From Dyella lipolytica (GTDB lineage Bacteria > Pseudomonadota > Gammaproteobacteria > Xanthomonadales > Rhodanobacteraceae): a stretch of DNA of 64,000 bases. This document shows, piece by piece, positions 1-9,141 of this stretch. Numbering within the stretch: the stretch's first letter is position 1; each line of letters starts with the position of its first letter. Made by a program: the position numbers and the translations under genes. Below the pieces are notes generated by a model, which did no database searches, was not told the DNA's origin, and saw only the letters and a list, made by a program, of their open reading frames with translations. The stretch covers positions 1 to 64,000 of the forward strand of contig NZ_BSNQ01000005.1 of the NCBI RefSeq assembly GCF_030160075.1, given 5' to 3'.

Positions 1-82
1 CATCCCGAACTCGGAAGTGAAACGCAGCTGCGCCGATGGTAGTGTGGCATTGCCCATGCAAGAGTAGGTCACCGCCAGGGGC
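1..82 (+). rRNA. rrf: 5S ribosomal RNA, 3' part
   Basis: The first 82 bases match the 3' two thirds of a bacterial 5S rRNA. Visible hallmarks are the conserved GAACTCGGAAGTGAAACGC block, GCGCCGATGGTAGTGTGG and AGAGTAGGTCACCGCCAGG. The 5' part lies before the window, so this is the end of an rrn operon. The exact 3' end (about 80-82) is set by comparison with the E. coli molecule and by the terminator that follows at once. Confidence 0.95.
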
Positions 83-90
83 TTTATCCT

Positions 91-123
91 AAAAACCCTC
101 ACCGACATCGGTGGGGGTTTTTT
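91..123 (+). terminator. Intrinsic terminator of the rRNA operon
   Basis: A run of A and CCC pairs with GGG and a run of T around a CACCGA/TCGGTG stem, ending in a T tract. It lies about ten bases after the 5S rRNA and is the expected rho-independent end of the rrn transcript. Confidence 0.9.
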
Positions 124-286
124 CTTGGGCGCCGAAAATCCTGATCTAAGCGCTATACGTAAGATCGCGAAGCCTGGATGATTACCATCTGGAAGTGCAG
201 CCGGACGAACAAAATCGAGGCTCGCTTACCACCTATGATGCGCCATCGGGTCAGCTCGACCGGCGCATTCGTCGAGGAGAAGAGCT

Positions 287-970
287 TTGTTCGTCAATGT
301 CGAAACCCGACGTCAACCACGCCTGCATTGGGCCGCGAGCCTGTTGGTTGGCTTGTGTGTGGTGACCTTCGTGGTGTTGGCATTGATGCCGCCGCCGCGC
401 CGCATCACTTTTCTCTTGGAATGGGGAACCATTCCCGCGAATATTTTCGACGCCCATCAACCGATCTGGCAGCAGCTACGCGATCCGGCGCTGTTGCGAT
501 TGATTACCGCGCTATTCATTCACGTCGCTTGGCTTCATCTGCTGAGCAATCTGCTGTTCTTGATGATCTTCGGTGTCCCGGCGGAGCGCACCTTGGGGTC
601 AGTGCGCTTTCTAGTGCTATTTCTGCTGGGCGGTGTAGTGGCCAACTTGGCCGGAGCGCTATCGCTGGCCGGCGTGCTTAGGCCGATCATAGGATGCAGT
701 GGCGCCGTTTCAGCGGTGTTGGGTGCTTACGTGTCGCTGTTTCCGCGCGCGCGCTTGGGCCTGGTGCTGCCACTTGGGTTCTATCTGGAATTCGTGCGTG
801 TGCCGGCATTCCTGCTGATCGGAATCTGGGCTCTCTTGCAGTTGCTCTTCAGTTATGTGGGCCCCAGCTATGGCGGTTACGCGTGGTGGACCCACGTGGC
901 AGGCTTCCTGTTCGGCGCGGTGTTCGCGTGGACGTCACGCGGTGCAATCATGCGCCGCATGCGGCGCTAA
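287..970 (+). CDS. Rhomboid family intramembrane serine protease
   Basis: A 227-residue inner-membrane protein with about six hydrophobic segments. The rhomboid signature is present: an H79/H84/N88 cluster (HVAWLHLLSN), the catalytic motif GCSGAVS with Ser138 as nucleophile, and His203 (THVAGFLFG) as the dyad partner. Such enzymes cut single-pass membrane proteins within the bilayer; the substrate here cannot be told from sequence. The start is TTG at 287, chosen because GAGGAGA ends six bases upstream and no suitable ATG precedes the first membrane segment. It is followed ten bases later by the DUF1820 gene, so the two are probably co-transcribed. The family call is firm, the physiological role unknown. 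Confidence 0.9.
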   Translation: MFVNVETRRQPRLHWAASLLVGLCVVTFVVLALMPPPRRITFLLEWGTIPANIFDAHQPIWQQLRDPALLRLITALFIHVAWLHLLSNLLFLMIFGVPAERTLGSVRFLVLFLLGGVVANLAGALSLAGVLRPIIGCSGAVSAVLGAYVSLFPRARLGLVLPLGFYLEFVRVPAFLLIGIWALLQLLFSYVGPSYGGYAWWTHVAGFLFGAVFAWTSRGAIMRRMRR

Positions 971-979
971 AATGGCGCT

Positions 980-1303
980 ATGCGTAACAAGAAACTCTAC
1001 AAAGTGACCTTTTTGCACCTGGGCAAGTGCTACGAACTTTATGCCCAGCATGTCGCGTCGAGCGGCCTATGGGGCTTCACCGAAGTGGGTGATCTGGTGT
1101 TTGAGCCCGCTGGTGAAGGCTTGGTGGTCGATCCCACCGAAGAGCGCTTGCGCGAAGAGTTCAAGGACACGCGCGTGTTGCATTTGCCGATGCAGGCCGT
1201 GGTGCGCATCGAGGAAGTGGAGCGCAAAGGTGCATTGGCCATCCGCGACGCGGCAGATGGCCAGAAAGTGACCCCATTCCCGATGCCGCCACGCAGCCGC
1301 TGA
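980..1303 (+). CDS. DUF1820 family protein
   Basis: A 107-residue soluble protein that opens with KKLYKVTFLHLGKCYELYA, the conserved beginning of the DUF1820 family found across gammaproteobacteria. The middle contains the family's FVE/VFEP-like stretch (DLVFEPAGEGLVVDPTEERL) and a PMQAVVRIEEV segment. No catalytic motif is recognised and no function is established. The gene begins nine bases after the rhomboid stop and ends eight bases before the convergent amidotransferase gene, so it probably shares the rhomboid transcript. Confidence 0.85.
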   Translation: MRNKKLYKVTFLHLGKCYELYAQHVASSGLWGFTEVGDLVFEPAGEGLVVDPTEERLREEFKDTRVLHLPMQAVVRIEEVERKGALAIRDAADGQKVTPFPMPPRSR

Positions 1304-1310
1304 GCACCGC

Positions 1311-2054
1311 TCAGCGTGACCCGCGGTTGAGCCCGTGATGCCGCGCGAACATCTTTAGCAACCGTCGCGCGCTTGGTGTGGCCGCGACTTGCTGAAACGC
1401 ATGATGAGGGTCGAAACCTTCGCGGCGCATGTCGTGATGCTTGCGCCGGATATAGGCGCGCATGACGTCGGCATTGAATTCCGGATGGAACTGCACGCTG
1501 ATCGCATTGCGGCCATAGCGAAGCAGATGATGCGGATCACGCGCTGACCGCGCCAGCACCTGAGCGTCTTTGGGAATGTCGAGGACACTCTGTTCGTGTG
1601 TGGTGTGCGCGCGAAATTTGGCCGGGAGATGCGCAGCAAGTGGATCTTGCTCCGCGCCGGGCAGCAATTCGATCGGCAAGGTGCCGATCTCTCGACCGCC
1701 GGGCAGATAATCGACGCGCCCACCCAGTGCATGAGCCATCAGCTGATGGCCGTAGCACACGCCCAGCAGCGGCAGATCGATATCCATCGCGCTGCGAATC
1801 CACCCAGCGGTGCGCTCGCTCCAGGGCGCTCGCTCGGTGACCATGGCCGCCGATCCTGTGATCAGTGCGCCAGAAACGTCGTGCGGCGCTGGTAGCGCTT
1901 CGCCGGCAGCCACGTCAATGACATGCAGCTGATGCGGCATCAGCTGCGTGCCTAGGCGGAACCAGTGCGGGAAATCACCGTGACGCGCGCGGATGTTTTC
2001 GGGAGCTTGGCCGGTGCGGATGATCAGGACAGGTTTCATGTAGCGAGATGACAA
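1311..2054 (-). CDS. Class I glutamine amidotransferase (GMP synthase-like GATase domain protein)
   Basis: A free-standing GATase-1 domain of 247 residues. The nucleophile elbow GVCYGHQ carries Cys100, and FHPE supplies His190 and Glu192 of the triad. Such proteins hydrolyse glutamine, or gamma-glutamyl bonds of other compounds, to release ammonia. No synthetase partner lies next to it, so the substrate is open; relatives are annotated as GMP synthase-like or gamma-glutamyl-gamma-aminobutyrate hydrolase-like. The first codon is TTG at 2054; an ATG five codons in (2039) is equally possible and neither has a strong ribosome site. It is 15 bases downstream of the ATPase gene on the same strand. 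Confidence 0.85.
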   Translation of the reverse strand: MSSRYMKPVLIIRTGQAPENIRARHGDFPHWFRLGTQLMPHQLHVIDVAAGEALPAPHDVSGALITGSAAMVTERAPWSERTAGWIRSAMDIDLPLLGVCYGHQLMAHALGGRVDYLPGGREIGTLPIELLPGAEQDPLAAHLPAKFRAHTTHEQSVLDIPKDAQVLARSARDPHHLLRYGRNAISVQFHPEFNADVMRAYIRRKHHDMRREGFDPHHAFQQVAATPSARRLLKMFARHHGLNRGSR

Positions 2055-2069
2055 CTCGATCGAAAGCGT

Positions 2070-3917
2070 TCAGGGCAGGGTGTCTTCAATGTGTTCAACG
2101 GGAGGCAGTACGGTCAACACCTCTTGTACCGTAGTCAACCCGCGCGCGACTTGGTCGGCTGCGGAGATACGCAGCGGCCGCATACCTTCCGTCAGCGCGG
2201 CCTTGCCAAAACGGATCAAATCAAGTTGAGCGCTGACCAAGCCGCGCAGTCGCGGACTCAGCTCCATCATTTCATAGATGCCAGTACGTCCCAGGAATCC
2301 GGTGTTGCGACATTCCAGACAGCCGACGGGTTTGAACACGCGTTCGGGAATCGGGATCGACCAGCCGTGCGTCAGAACCGCCCATTCGTGCGCTTCCTGT
2401 TGCGTCTCAAGTTTGCAGTGAGGGCACAACGTGCGCACCAGGCGTTGCGCAACGACGCCGGACAGTGTCGACTGAATTAAATAATGCGGCACACCGAGAT
2501 CGAGTAGACGCGTCACGGCGCTTGGCGCGTCATTGGTATGCAGTGTAGATAGCACCAGATGCCCGGTCAGTGATGCCTGCACCGCCATTTGCGCCGTTTC
2601 CAGATCACGAATCTCACCGATCATGATGATGTCAGGATCCTGGCGCAGCAGCGTGCGTACACCGGAGGCGAAGTCCAGGTCGATCGAGGCTTGCACCTGC
2701 ATCTGATTGAATTCAGGCGAGACCATTTCGATCGGATCTTCGACCGTACAAACGTTGATGTCGGGCGTGGCGAGATGCTTGAGTGTCGAGTACAGCGTCG
2801 TGGTCTTGCCCGAACCCGTAGGCCCCGTCACCAGCACGATGCCGTGCGGACGCTCCACCAATCCGCGCCACAATGCATCTTCCGATGCAGAGAAACCCAA
2901 TTGCGAAAAGTCCTTCGCGACGATGTCCGGATCGAAAATACGCATCACCAGTTTTTCGCCGAAGGCAGTAGGCATGCTGGAAATACGCAGTTCCACCTCG
3001 CGCCCGGATGTGGCGCGCGTCTTGATGCGGCCATCCTGTGGGCGACGCTTCTCGGCGACGTCCATGCGTGAAAGGATCTTGATACGCGAGGTGACGGCCG
3101 TCATCACCGGCGGCGGCAGCTCGAACACCTTGTGCATGACACCGTCGATGCGGAAACGCATGATGCCTGCATCGCGTCGCGGTTCCAGATGGATATCCGA
3201 GGCGCGCTGCTCGAACGCGTATTGCAGCAACCAGTCGACGATGTGCACGACATGCCGGTCATCCGCGCCCACTTCACCGGTTTTGCCGAGTTCCAGCAAC
3301 TGCTCGAAGTTCAGGATCGCGGAAGGATCGTAGCCGCTCTGGCTCTTGGCATCCCGTGCCAGCTGGATCGAGCGCTGCACGCCGTAGAACTCTTGCAGAT
3401 AGCGGTTGATATCGATCGGGCTGGACACCACACGATGCACATCCCGTCGCAACATCTGAGCAAGATCTTTAGCCCATGTATTGTCGAACGGCTCGGCCGT
3501 CGCGAACGTCACTTCGCCCGGTGTCGCAGCCACCGGCAGGATGCGATGGCGCTGGGCGTAGGCGTGGCTGATCACCTGAGTGACCACGGCCACGTTGACC
3601 TTCATCGGGTCGATTTTCAGATACGGCAAGCCCGCCTGCCCGGCCAGCCATTCGGTCAACCCTTCCAGGCTGAGCGGTCGCCCTGGATCACGCTGATTGG
3701 TGAGCTTGGCGTTGGCGATGACCACCAGCGGGTTCAGTTCCACCGTGCTGCGGCCGGCACGATTCCCTAACCGCAATTGTTTGGCATCGTCGGCCAAAAG
3801 GTGACCGTCGACCACCAGGGCGGCCAACACGTCATCGAGCGCCAACCGGCCGCGGCGGCCGAGCATGGAGGCAATTTGTGGAGTTGCTGCCATTTGCCAA
3901 GGACCCCTAATGGGCAT
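2070..3917 (-). CDS. GspE/PilB family type II secretion or type IV pilus assembly ATPase
   Basis: A 615-residue hexameric secretion ATPase. The N-terminal MshEN/GspE-N region (about 1-180) precedes a RecA-like motor with Walker A GPTGSGKT (365-372), Asp box, Walker B IMIGEIRD (431-438) and the His box TGHLVLSTLHTND (452-463). A tetracysteine zinc site lies at Cys498, Cys501, Cys533 and Cys536, a feature of assembly (GspE/PilB) rather than retraction (PilT) motors. No other secretion or pilus gene is nearby, so it is an orphan and the machine it powers cannot be named. An alternative ATG at 3893 would remove eight residues. It is divergent from glyQ across 74 bases. Confidence 0.87.
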   Translation of the reverse strand: MPIRGPWQMAATPQIASMLGRRGRLALDDVLAALVVDGHLLADDAKQLRLGNRAGRSTVELNPLVVIANAKLTNQRDPGRPLSLEGLTEWLAGQAGLPYLKIDPMKVNVAVVTQVISHAYAQRHRILPVAATPGEVTFATAEPFDNTWAKDLAQMLRRDVHRVVSSPIDINRYLQEFYGVQRSIQLARDAKSQSGYDPSAILNFEQLLELGKTGEVGADDRHVVHIVDWLLQYAFEQRASDIHLEPRRDAGIMRFRIDGVMHKVFELPPPVMTAVTSRIKILSRMDVAEKRRPQDGRIKTRATSGREVELRISSMPTAFGEKLVMRIFDPDIVAKDFSQLGFSASEDALWRGLVERPHGIVLVTGPTGSGKTTTLYSTLKHLATPDINVCTVEDPIEMVSPEFNQMQVQASIDLDFASGVRTLLRQDPDIIMIGEIRDLETAQMAVQASLTGHLVLSTLHTNDAPSAVTRLLDLGVPHYLIQSTLSGVVAQRLVRTLCPHCKLETQQEAHEWAVLTHGWSIPIPERVFKPVGCLECRNTGFLGRTGIYEMMELSPRLRGLVSAQLDLIRFGKAALTEGMRPLRISAADQVARGLTTVQEVLTVLPPVEHIEDTLP

Positions 3918-3991
3918 CGATTGCCGAGAAAAACGGCGGAAAGATGCGCTGCGGCTATACTAGCGCGCTTTAAACATGGTTACGGAAAGCG

Positions 3992-4918
3992 ATGTCTGCG
4001 CCTACTTTCCAGGATGTGATCCAGTCCCTCAACCGCTATTGGGCGGCGCAGGGCTGCGTACTGCTGCAGCCCCTCGATACCGAGGTAGGCGCCGGTACCT
4101 TCCACCCCGCTACGTTTCTGCGTGCGCTAGGTCCTGAGCCATGGGCGGCCGCTTACGTGCAGCCTTCGCGTCGTCCCACCGACGGTCGCTACGGCGAAAA
4201 CCCGAATCGCCTGCAGCATTACTACCAGTACCAGGTGATGATGAAACCCAATCCCGAGAACATCCTCGAGCTCTACATCGGCTCGCTGAAGGAACTCGGC
4301 CTCGATCCGCAGGTGCATGACCTGCGTTTCGTGGAAGACAACTGGGAGTCGCCCACGCTGGGGGCCTGGGGTCTGGGCTGGGAAGTCTGGCTCAACGGGA
4401 TGGAAGTCACCCAGTTCACCTATTTCCAGCAGGCCGGCGGTCTGGAATGCAGGCCAGTGACTGGGGAGATCACCTATGGCCTGGAACGGCTGACCATGTA
4501 CCTGCAGAACGTCGACAACGTCTACGACCTGATCTGGGCGGAAGGTCCGCAGGGCAAAGTCACCTACGGCGACGTGTTCCATCAGAACGAAGTGGAGCAG
4601 AGCACTTACAACTTTGAACACGCCAACGTTGCCGAGCTGTTGCGCTGGTTCGATGTGTGCGAGGGAGAAGCCAACAAGCTGATCGCGGCAGGCTTAGCTT
4701 TACCGGCCTACGAGCAGGTGATGAAAGCCAGCCACACGTTCAACCTGCTCGACGCGCGGCGCGCGATCAGTGTTACGGAGCGTCAGCGCTACATCTTACG
4801 CGTGCGTACTTTGTCGCGCGCCGTGGCGGAAGCTTATGTGGCGCAGCGTGAAAAGCTTGGTTTTCCAGGCTTAAAGCATAAAACGCTCTCCAAGAGCGGA
4901 AAGGAGCACGTCGCATGA
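3992..4918 (+). CDS. glyQ: Glycyl-tRNA synthetase alpha subunit
   Basis: The 308-residue catalytic subunit of the bacterial alpha2beta2 glycyl-tRNA synthetase, which attaches glycine to tRNA-Gly. It has the family's opening [17 protein letters not shown], the class II motif 2 region with [18 protein letters not shown], and the [13 protein letters not shown] block. Length matches the E. coli enzyme (303). The ATG at 3992 is the only reasonable start. Its stop overlaps the start of glyS by four bases (ATGA), so the two subunits are translationally coupled, as is usual for this pair. Confidence 0.98.
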   Translation: MSAPTFQDVIQSLNRYWAAQGCVLLQPLDTEVGAGTFHPATFLRALGPEPWAAAYVQPSRRPTDGRYGENPNRLQHYYQYQVMMKPNPENILELYIGSLKELGLDPQVHDLRFVEDNWESPTLGAWGLGWEVWLNGMEVTQFTYFQQAGGLECRPVTGEITYGLERLTMYLQNVDNVYDLIWAEGPQGKVTYGDVFHQNEVEQSTYNFEHANVAELLRWFDVCEGEANKLIAAGLALPAYEQVMKASHTFNLLDARRAISVTERQRYILRVRTLSRAVAEAYVAQREKLGFPGLKHKTLSKSGKEHVA

Positions 4919-7062
4919 GCGCCGCCAAGTCATTGCTCATCGAGCTGGGTACGGAAGAACTTCCGCCGAAGGCACTGGATGAACTTGGTGCGTCGTTTCT
5001 GCGCGGCATCTGCGACGGACTGGATAAGCGCGGCATTACCGCACTGCTGGAGCAGGCGAAACTCTACGTTACGCCGCGGCGTTTGGCCGTCCATATTCCA
5101 CAGGTGGCGATGACGCAACCGGAGCAGTCGCTCGAGCGCCGCGGCCCTGCCATCAACGCCGCGATGGATGCCGAAGGCAATCCCGGCAAGGCATTGATCG
5201 GCTTTGCGCAATCGTGCGGAGTCGGCGTCGAGCAGCTGGAAAAGCTGGAAACGGACAAGGGCGCATGGTTTGTCTTCCGTACGGTGAAGCCGGGTCAGCC
5301 GGTAGCTTCGCTGTTGCCGGAAATCATCGACGAGGCGCTCAAAGGACTACCCATTCCCAGGCCCATGCGTTGGGCCAGCCACGAGTACACCTTCGTGCGC
5401 CCCGTGCATTGGCTGGTGATCTTGCATGGTGCGGACATCGTCGATGGTGAAGTGCTGGGCCTGAAGAGCGGCCGCAAATCCCGCGGTCATCGCTTCATGC
5501 ATCCACAGCCTGTGCATGTGGCCGATGCGGACAGCTGGCTGGATGCCATGCGCATGGCCAAGGTGCTGGCCGATCCGATGGAGCGCCGCCAGCGCATTCG
5601 CGATGAAGTCGCACGCGCGGCAAAACAAACCGGCGGTAAGCCGCGACTCGACGAAGCACTGCTGAACGAAATCGCCAATCTCACCGAGTGGCCGGTGGCG
5701 ATCGCCTGCACCTTCGAGCGCGAATTCCTCAGTGTGCCGCCCGAAGCCCTCGTCACCACGATGGAGGCAAACCAGAAGTTCGTGCCGGTGTTCGATGAGA
5801 AAGGCACGCTGACCGAGCACTTCATCGGCATCGCCAACGTCGACAGCAAACAGCCGAACGAGATTCGCAACGGCTATGAACGCGTCATTCGTCCGCGCTT
5901 TGCCGATGCGAAGTTCTTCTGGGACGAAGACCTGAAAACTCCGCTCGAGGACTATAAGGAAGCGCTCAAGGGCGTTACCTACCAGCAGGCGCTCGGCAGC
6001 CTGTGGGACAAGAGCGTGCGCGTTGCGGAGTTAGCCCGAATCACGGCCAATCGCGTCGGTGTCGATGCTGGCCAGGCAACGCGTGCTGCCAGTTTGGCCA
6101 AGTGCGACCTGCTTACTCGGATGGTTGGCGAGTTTCCTGAGCTACAGGGTGTGATGGGGCGCTACTACGCGCAGCACGCCTACGAGCCCGCCGAAATCGC
6201 CAATGCGCTGGACAGCGTGTACCAGCCCCGCTTTGCCGGTGACAGCATTGCCGCGGGCAAAGTGGGACAAGTGCTCGCGGTGTCCGAACGCGTCGACACA
6301 TTGGCCGGTATTTTCGCTGTCGGTCTGAAGCCCAGCGGAAACAAGGATCCGTTCGCCTTGCGCCGCGCTGCCTTGGGCCTGGCGCGTACGCTGATCGAAG
6401 GCGGTCTCGATCTCGATCACAAGGCGCTCTTTACCGAAGCTCTGGAATTGTTGCCGGAGGCCGCACTTGCTGCGGGAGTGAAGCCAGCAAAGGATGGGAA
6501 AACGCCTCCTTTCGATGCCGGACAGCGCCGCGCCAGCCTGGTCATCGAACTCAACGATTTCGTACTCGAGCGTTTGCGCGGTTACTACGCCGAACAGGGA
6601 TTCACCATCGAGCAGTACGAAGCCGTGTTGGCCGTTGCCCCGGTCAGCCTGGTCGATTTCGACCATCGTCTGCGTGCCGTCGTCGAGTTCGGTCGTCATC
6701 CTGAAGCGGCAAGTCTTGCAGGTGCCAACAAGCGCGTCGCCAACATTTTGCGCAAGCAGCAAGAGGAGCACGGCGTGCAAAGCATCGGCAGCCACGTCGA
6801 TCCTGCGCATTTCGAAGCGGATGCCGAACGTGCTTTGGCGCAAGCGCTGGAGGCCGCACAAGCGGATAACGCCGGTCCTCTGCAGCGCGGCGATTACACG
6901 GCGGTTCTCTCACGCCTTGCCCAATTGCGGGCCCCGGTCGATGCGTTTTTCGACAATGTGCTGGTGAATGCCGAGGACCCTGCGGTCCGCGCCAACCGAC
7001 TCGCCTTGCTGGGACGTCTCAAGGCGCAGTTCACGGCTATCGCCGACATCGCGCGTTTGTAG
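4915..7062 (+). CDS. glyS: Glycyl-tRNA synthetase beta subunit
   Basis: The 715-residue beta subunit, needed for tRNA-Gly binding by the alpha2beta2 enzyme. It begins with the family signature [15 protein letters not shown] and contains the HD-like region ([19 protein letters not shown]) and a C-terminal DALR-type anticodon-binding segment. Size is close to E. coli GlyS (689). The start codon overlaps the glyQ stop (ATGA). A strong terminator follows 22 bases after the stop, closing the two-gene operon. Confidence 0.98.
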   Translation: MSAAKSLLIELGTEELPPKALDELGASFLRGICDGLDKRGITALLEQAKLYVTPRRLAVHIPQVAMTQPEQSLERRGPAINAAMDAEGNPGKALIGFAQSCGVGVEQLEKLETDKGAWFVFRTVKPGQPVASLLPEIIDEALKGLPIPRPMRWASHEYTFVRPVHWLVILHGADIVDGEVLGLKSGRKSRGHRFMHPQPVHVADADSWLDAMRMAKVLADPMERRQRIRDEVARAAKQTGGKPRLDEALLNEIANLTEWPVAIACTFEREFLSVPPEALVTTMEANQKFVPVFDEKGTLTEHFIGIANVDSKQPNEIRNGYERVIRPRFADAKFFWDEDLKTPLEDYKEALKGVTYQQALGSLWDKSVRVAELARITANRVGVDAGQATRAASLAKCDLLTRMVGEFPELQGVMGRYYAQHAYEPAEIANALDSVYQPRFAGDSIAAGKVGQVLAVSERVDTLAGIFAVGLKPSGNKDPFALRRAALGLARTLIEGGLDLDHKALFTEALELLPEAALAAGVKPAKDGKTPPFDAGQRRASLVIELNDFVLERLRGYYAEQGFTIEQYEAVLAVAPVSLVDFDHRLRAVVEFGRHPEAASLAGANKRVANILRKQQEEHGVQSIGSHVDPAHFEADAERALAQALEAAQADNAGPLQRGDYTAVLSRLAQLRAPVDAFFDNVLVNAEDPAVRANRLALLGRLKAQFTAIADIARL

Positions 7063-7084
7063 TGCATCCGATCACGTTGCAATT

Positions 7085-7114
7085 AAAAAAGGCAGCCATG
7101 TGGCTGCCTTTTTT
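7085..7114. terminator. Bidirectional intrinsic terminator
   Basis: The stem GGCAGCCA/TGGCTGCC with a two-base loop is flanked by six A on one side and six T on the other, so it can end both the glyQS transcript and the convergent regulator transcript from the minus strand. Confidence 0.92.
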
Positions 7115-7135
7115 AGTGATCGATCAAACAGTCGC

Positions 7136-7714
7136 TCAGGATGTCAGGCGACCCATCGGTCGATTGCCCTTCAGCCGCTCGGCAAGGCGATGATTGAAAG
7201 CGACCATCGCGGTGGCATCAACGTCGTTACCGCCCGGGCCGAGTATTTGGTAAAGCTCCGCCAGCATGTCGGAGTTCTCAGCCAAGGTCAGGCGACTGTC
7301 TGCCAGATCCAGCTCCGATTGCAGGATGCGCAGCGCAGTATTGAGGCGCTGGGCATCCATGGCCACGCCGCCCGCTTCCAGTGAATCGGGAGCGTTGCGC
7401 AGCTTGGAGCGGTGACGCTGGGATGCGATGTTGTCGGCGCTGGCGTCATCGGAAACCAGGGTATTCGGGTCGACCTGCATCGATCCTTCGCCGGCCACCA
7501 GCCATACCAGGGAAATGCCCAAGGTACGTGCCAATGTCACGCAGCGCGCGCGCGACGGGTCGGTGTTTCCGTCGCGCCAACTGCGCACGACGCCCTCTGA
7601 AAAACCGCACATGCGTGCGATCTCCGTGACACTACCGACGCGCTGAATCAGCAATTTGATGCGATCGGAGAAGGTCGAGGAGGGCTCGGTAATCGAGTTT
7701 ACGTGCAGATTCAT
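7136..7714 (-). CDS. XRE/cI-type helix-turn-helix transcriptional regulator
   Basis: A 192-residue protein. Residues of about 15-70 form a phage-repressor-like HTH: GSVTEIARMCGFSEGVVRSW is the helix-turn-helix and the following TLARTLGISLVWLVAGEG is typical of the cI/Cro superfamily. The remainder is polar and has no recognisable peptidase (LexA-like) Ser/Lys dyad, so autoproteolysis is not indicated. The C-terminal half is low in similarity to anything I recognise. It faces a 487-base non-coding gap that contains a 20-base palindrome; control of itself or of the lipoprotein gene beyond the gap is possible but inferred only from position. Confidence 0.82.
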   Translation of the reverse strand: MNLHVNSITEPSSTFSDRIKLLIQRVGSVTEIARMCGFSEGVVRSWRDGNTDPSRARCVTLARTLGISLVWLVAGEGSMQVDPNTLVSDDASADNIASQRHRSKLRNAPDSLEAGGVAMDAQRLNTALRILQSELDLADSRLTLAENSDMLAELYQILGPGGNDVDATAMVAFNHRLAERLKGNRPMGRLTS

Positions 7715-8201
7715 CGAAAATTTCCGCAGTTATTTCTGATATAGCGCCGGCAAATTCTTACTGGCTGCCTTGTTTTTCTAGGTAAACCCTCAGTTACAAG
7801 CATGAGGGTGGTAATAATCCGATGACCGATATTCGCACTATTTTGCGAATGGTAGCGCTCTTCAAGTCATCCTCTGGCGCATAAACGCGTGAGTTCAGAG
7901 CGGGTTGACATGTAGTTAGGCCAACAGGGCAAGAAACTGCGGCCGCCGAAAGGGCCGCTCGTATACGGCGATCAAAACGGCTCCCGACCTAGCCAACGAA
8001 TGAGGCCGTCCGGCACCTCGTTGGCATGAAGCCGTACGATTCAGATAGTTACATACGCTGCCGAATGGAGTTTTCGCTAGGTTAGCTTTTCCATGCCGTA
8101 AGTTTGGGCTATTCTCTGAGGCTCCCCCGCGCTTGTTTGTGACGCCGGCGCGTTACCAAACTTTGCGTTCGAATCGATCCAAACCTTGAGGTTTCAATCC
8201 C
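7715..8201. other. 487-base intergenic region with inverted repeats
   Basis: No convincing open reading frame. It holds a perfect 7-base inverted repeat at 7831-7850 and a second inverted repeat, GCCAACGA (7992-7999) with TCGTTGGC (8018-8025), whose loop is GC-rich and could fold in RNA. The base composition of 7715-7900 is more AT-rich than the flanking genes, as expected for divergent promoters of the regulator and the lipoprotein gene. No clear -35/-10 pair could be assigned. Confidence 0.5.
7831..7850. promoter_or_regulatory. 20-base palindrome, candidate operator
   Basis: ATTCGCA and TGCGAAT form a perfect dyad around the six-base centre CTATTT. It lies 117 bases upstream of the XRE regulator start and about 350 bases upstream of the lipoprotein gene. 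Symmetry and position fit a binding site for a dimeric HTH regulator; the partner is unproven. Confidence 0.4.
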
Positions 8202-9065
8202 ATGCGCAGCGTTGTTTGGTCGCTGATGACAGTGGCAGCGGTAGCACTGGCCGGCTGCAGTAATTCTTCAAATCCGTCGTCGTCGACCGGTGCGGATAGT
8301 ACCGAGGCAACGGCGCCCACCGGCCCGGCCACTAGCGTTTCGGGCACCATTACTCTTCGTGGCGATATCAAGCCGTCCGCCCAGGACAAGCTCGACATCA
8401 GCCTGATCGATGTAACGGCACAGGGCTCCGCTCCGCTAGCGACCAAGACGATTGCCCCCGCCACCACGTTCCCCATGACGTACGAGTTGGATTTCAATCC
8501 GGCCAATGTGGCGCCGAATGACTTGTACATCGTGCAAGCCACACTGACCGATGGCGATCGTCACTACGTCATGCCGTTGCAAGCGCCCGTGCTGACCCAG
8601 GGCCATCCGACGACAAACGTCGCGGTGCAACTTGCCCCTGAGCAAACGCCGAGCGAAAAGATGCTCGTCGCATTCCAGGACGTGCAGAAGCAGATTGGCG
8701 GCATGAAGCGGTCCAGCGGTACTCAGCTTCAAAAAGATGCGTCGCTCGCTTGGCAAGTGTTCCGCGACGGCGGCGAAGTGAAGTTCATCCGCGAACTGGT
8801 CGACTACGGCGACAAGGGCTTCACCAGCACCGACTACGCCTACAAGGATGGTAAGCCGTGGGTGGTGCAGCAGCAGAAAAAGTCCGGCCAGACTGCGAAG
8901 CCTTCGTCGGTGGATACCGCCGGTTGGGGCGACGATGGTTCGCTGGTGCTAAAGACTCACGAAGCCGGCGGCAGCACTCAATCGCTGGGCGATGACGATG
9001 CTGCGAACCTGCAGCAGCAGTCCAAGGCGATCCTCAACCTGGCAACGGGTGGCAAGGGCAAGTAA
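8202..9065 (+). CDS. YbaY-type lipoprotein with extra C-terminal domain
   Basis: A 287-residue predicted lipoprotein: hydrophobic signal peptide ending in the lipobox LAGC, lipidated Cys19, followed by a Ser/Thr-rich linker. Residues of about 45-145 resemble the YbaY/YscW lipoprotein domain (SGTITLRGDIKPSAQDKLDISLIDV, then PFTYELDF-like and NDLYIVQATL strands). The part from about residue 150 onward is not part of that family as I know it and is unassigned. No acidic residue follows Cys at +2 (it is Ser), so outer-membrane sorting is expected. Function unknown; the gene is monocistronic and ends at a strong terminator. Confidence 0.8.
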   Translation: MRSVVWSLMTVAAVALAGCSNSSNPSSSTGADSTEATAPTGPATSVSGTITLRGDIKPSAQDKLDISLIDVTAQGSAPLATKTIAPATTFPMTYELDFNPANVAPNDLYIVQATLTDGDRHYVMPLQAPVLTQGHPTTNVAVQLAPEQTPSEKMLVAFQDVQKQIGGMKRSSGTQLQKDASLAWQVFRDGGEVKFIRELVDYGDKGFTSTDYAYKDGKPWVVQQQKKSGQTAKPSSVDTAGWGDDGSLVLKTHEAGGSTQSLGDDDAANLQQQSKAILNLATGGKGK

Positions 9066-9090
9066 GCCCTTCGCGCGAAACCGGAAGATT

Positions 9091-9123
9091 AAAAAAGCCG
9101 TCCGCATTGCGGACGGCTTTTTT
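9091..9123. terminator. Bidirectional intrinsic terminator
   Basis: A 9-base GC-rich stem (GCCGTCCGC/GCGGACGGC) with a three-base loop, flanked by six A and six T. It separates the convergent lipoprotein and esterase genes. Confidence 0.93.
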
Positions 9124-9141
9124 GTTGCGCATGAAGTCGGC

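Noticed and set aside
178-681. 167-codon plus-strand frame overlapping the rhomboid gene
   Set aside because: It is out of frame with a well-supported membrane protease and has no family motif or ribosome site.
2707-3333. 208-codon plus-strand frame opposite the GspE/PilB ATPase
   Set aside because: Antisense shadow of a conserved gene in GC-rich DNA; low-complexity Ser/Arg-rich product.
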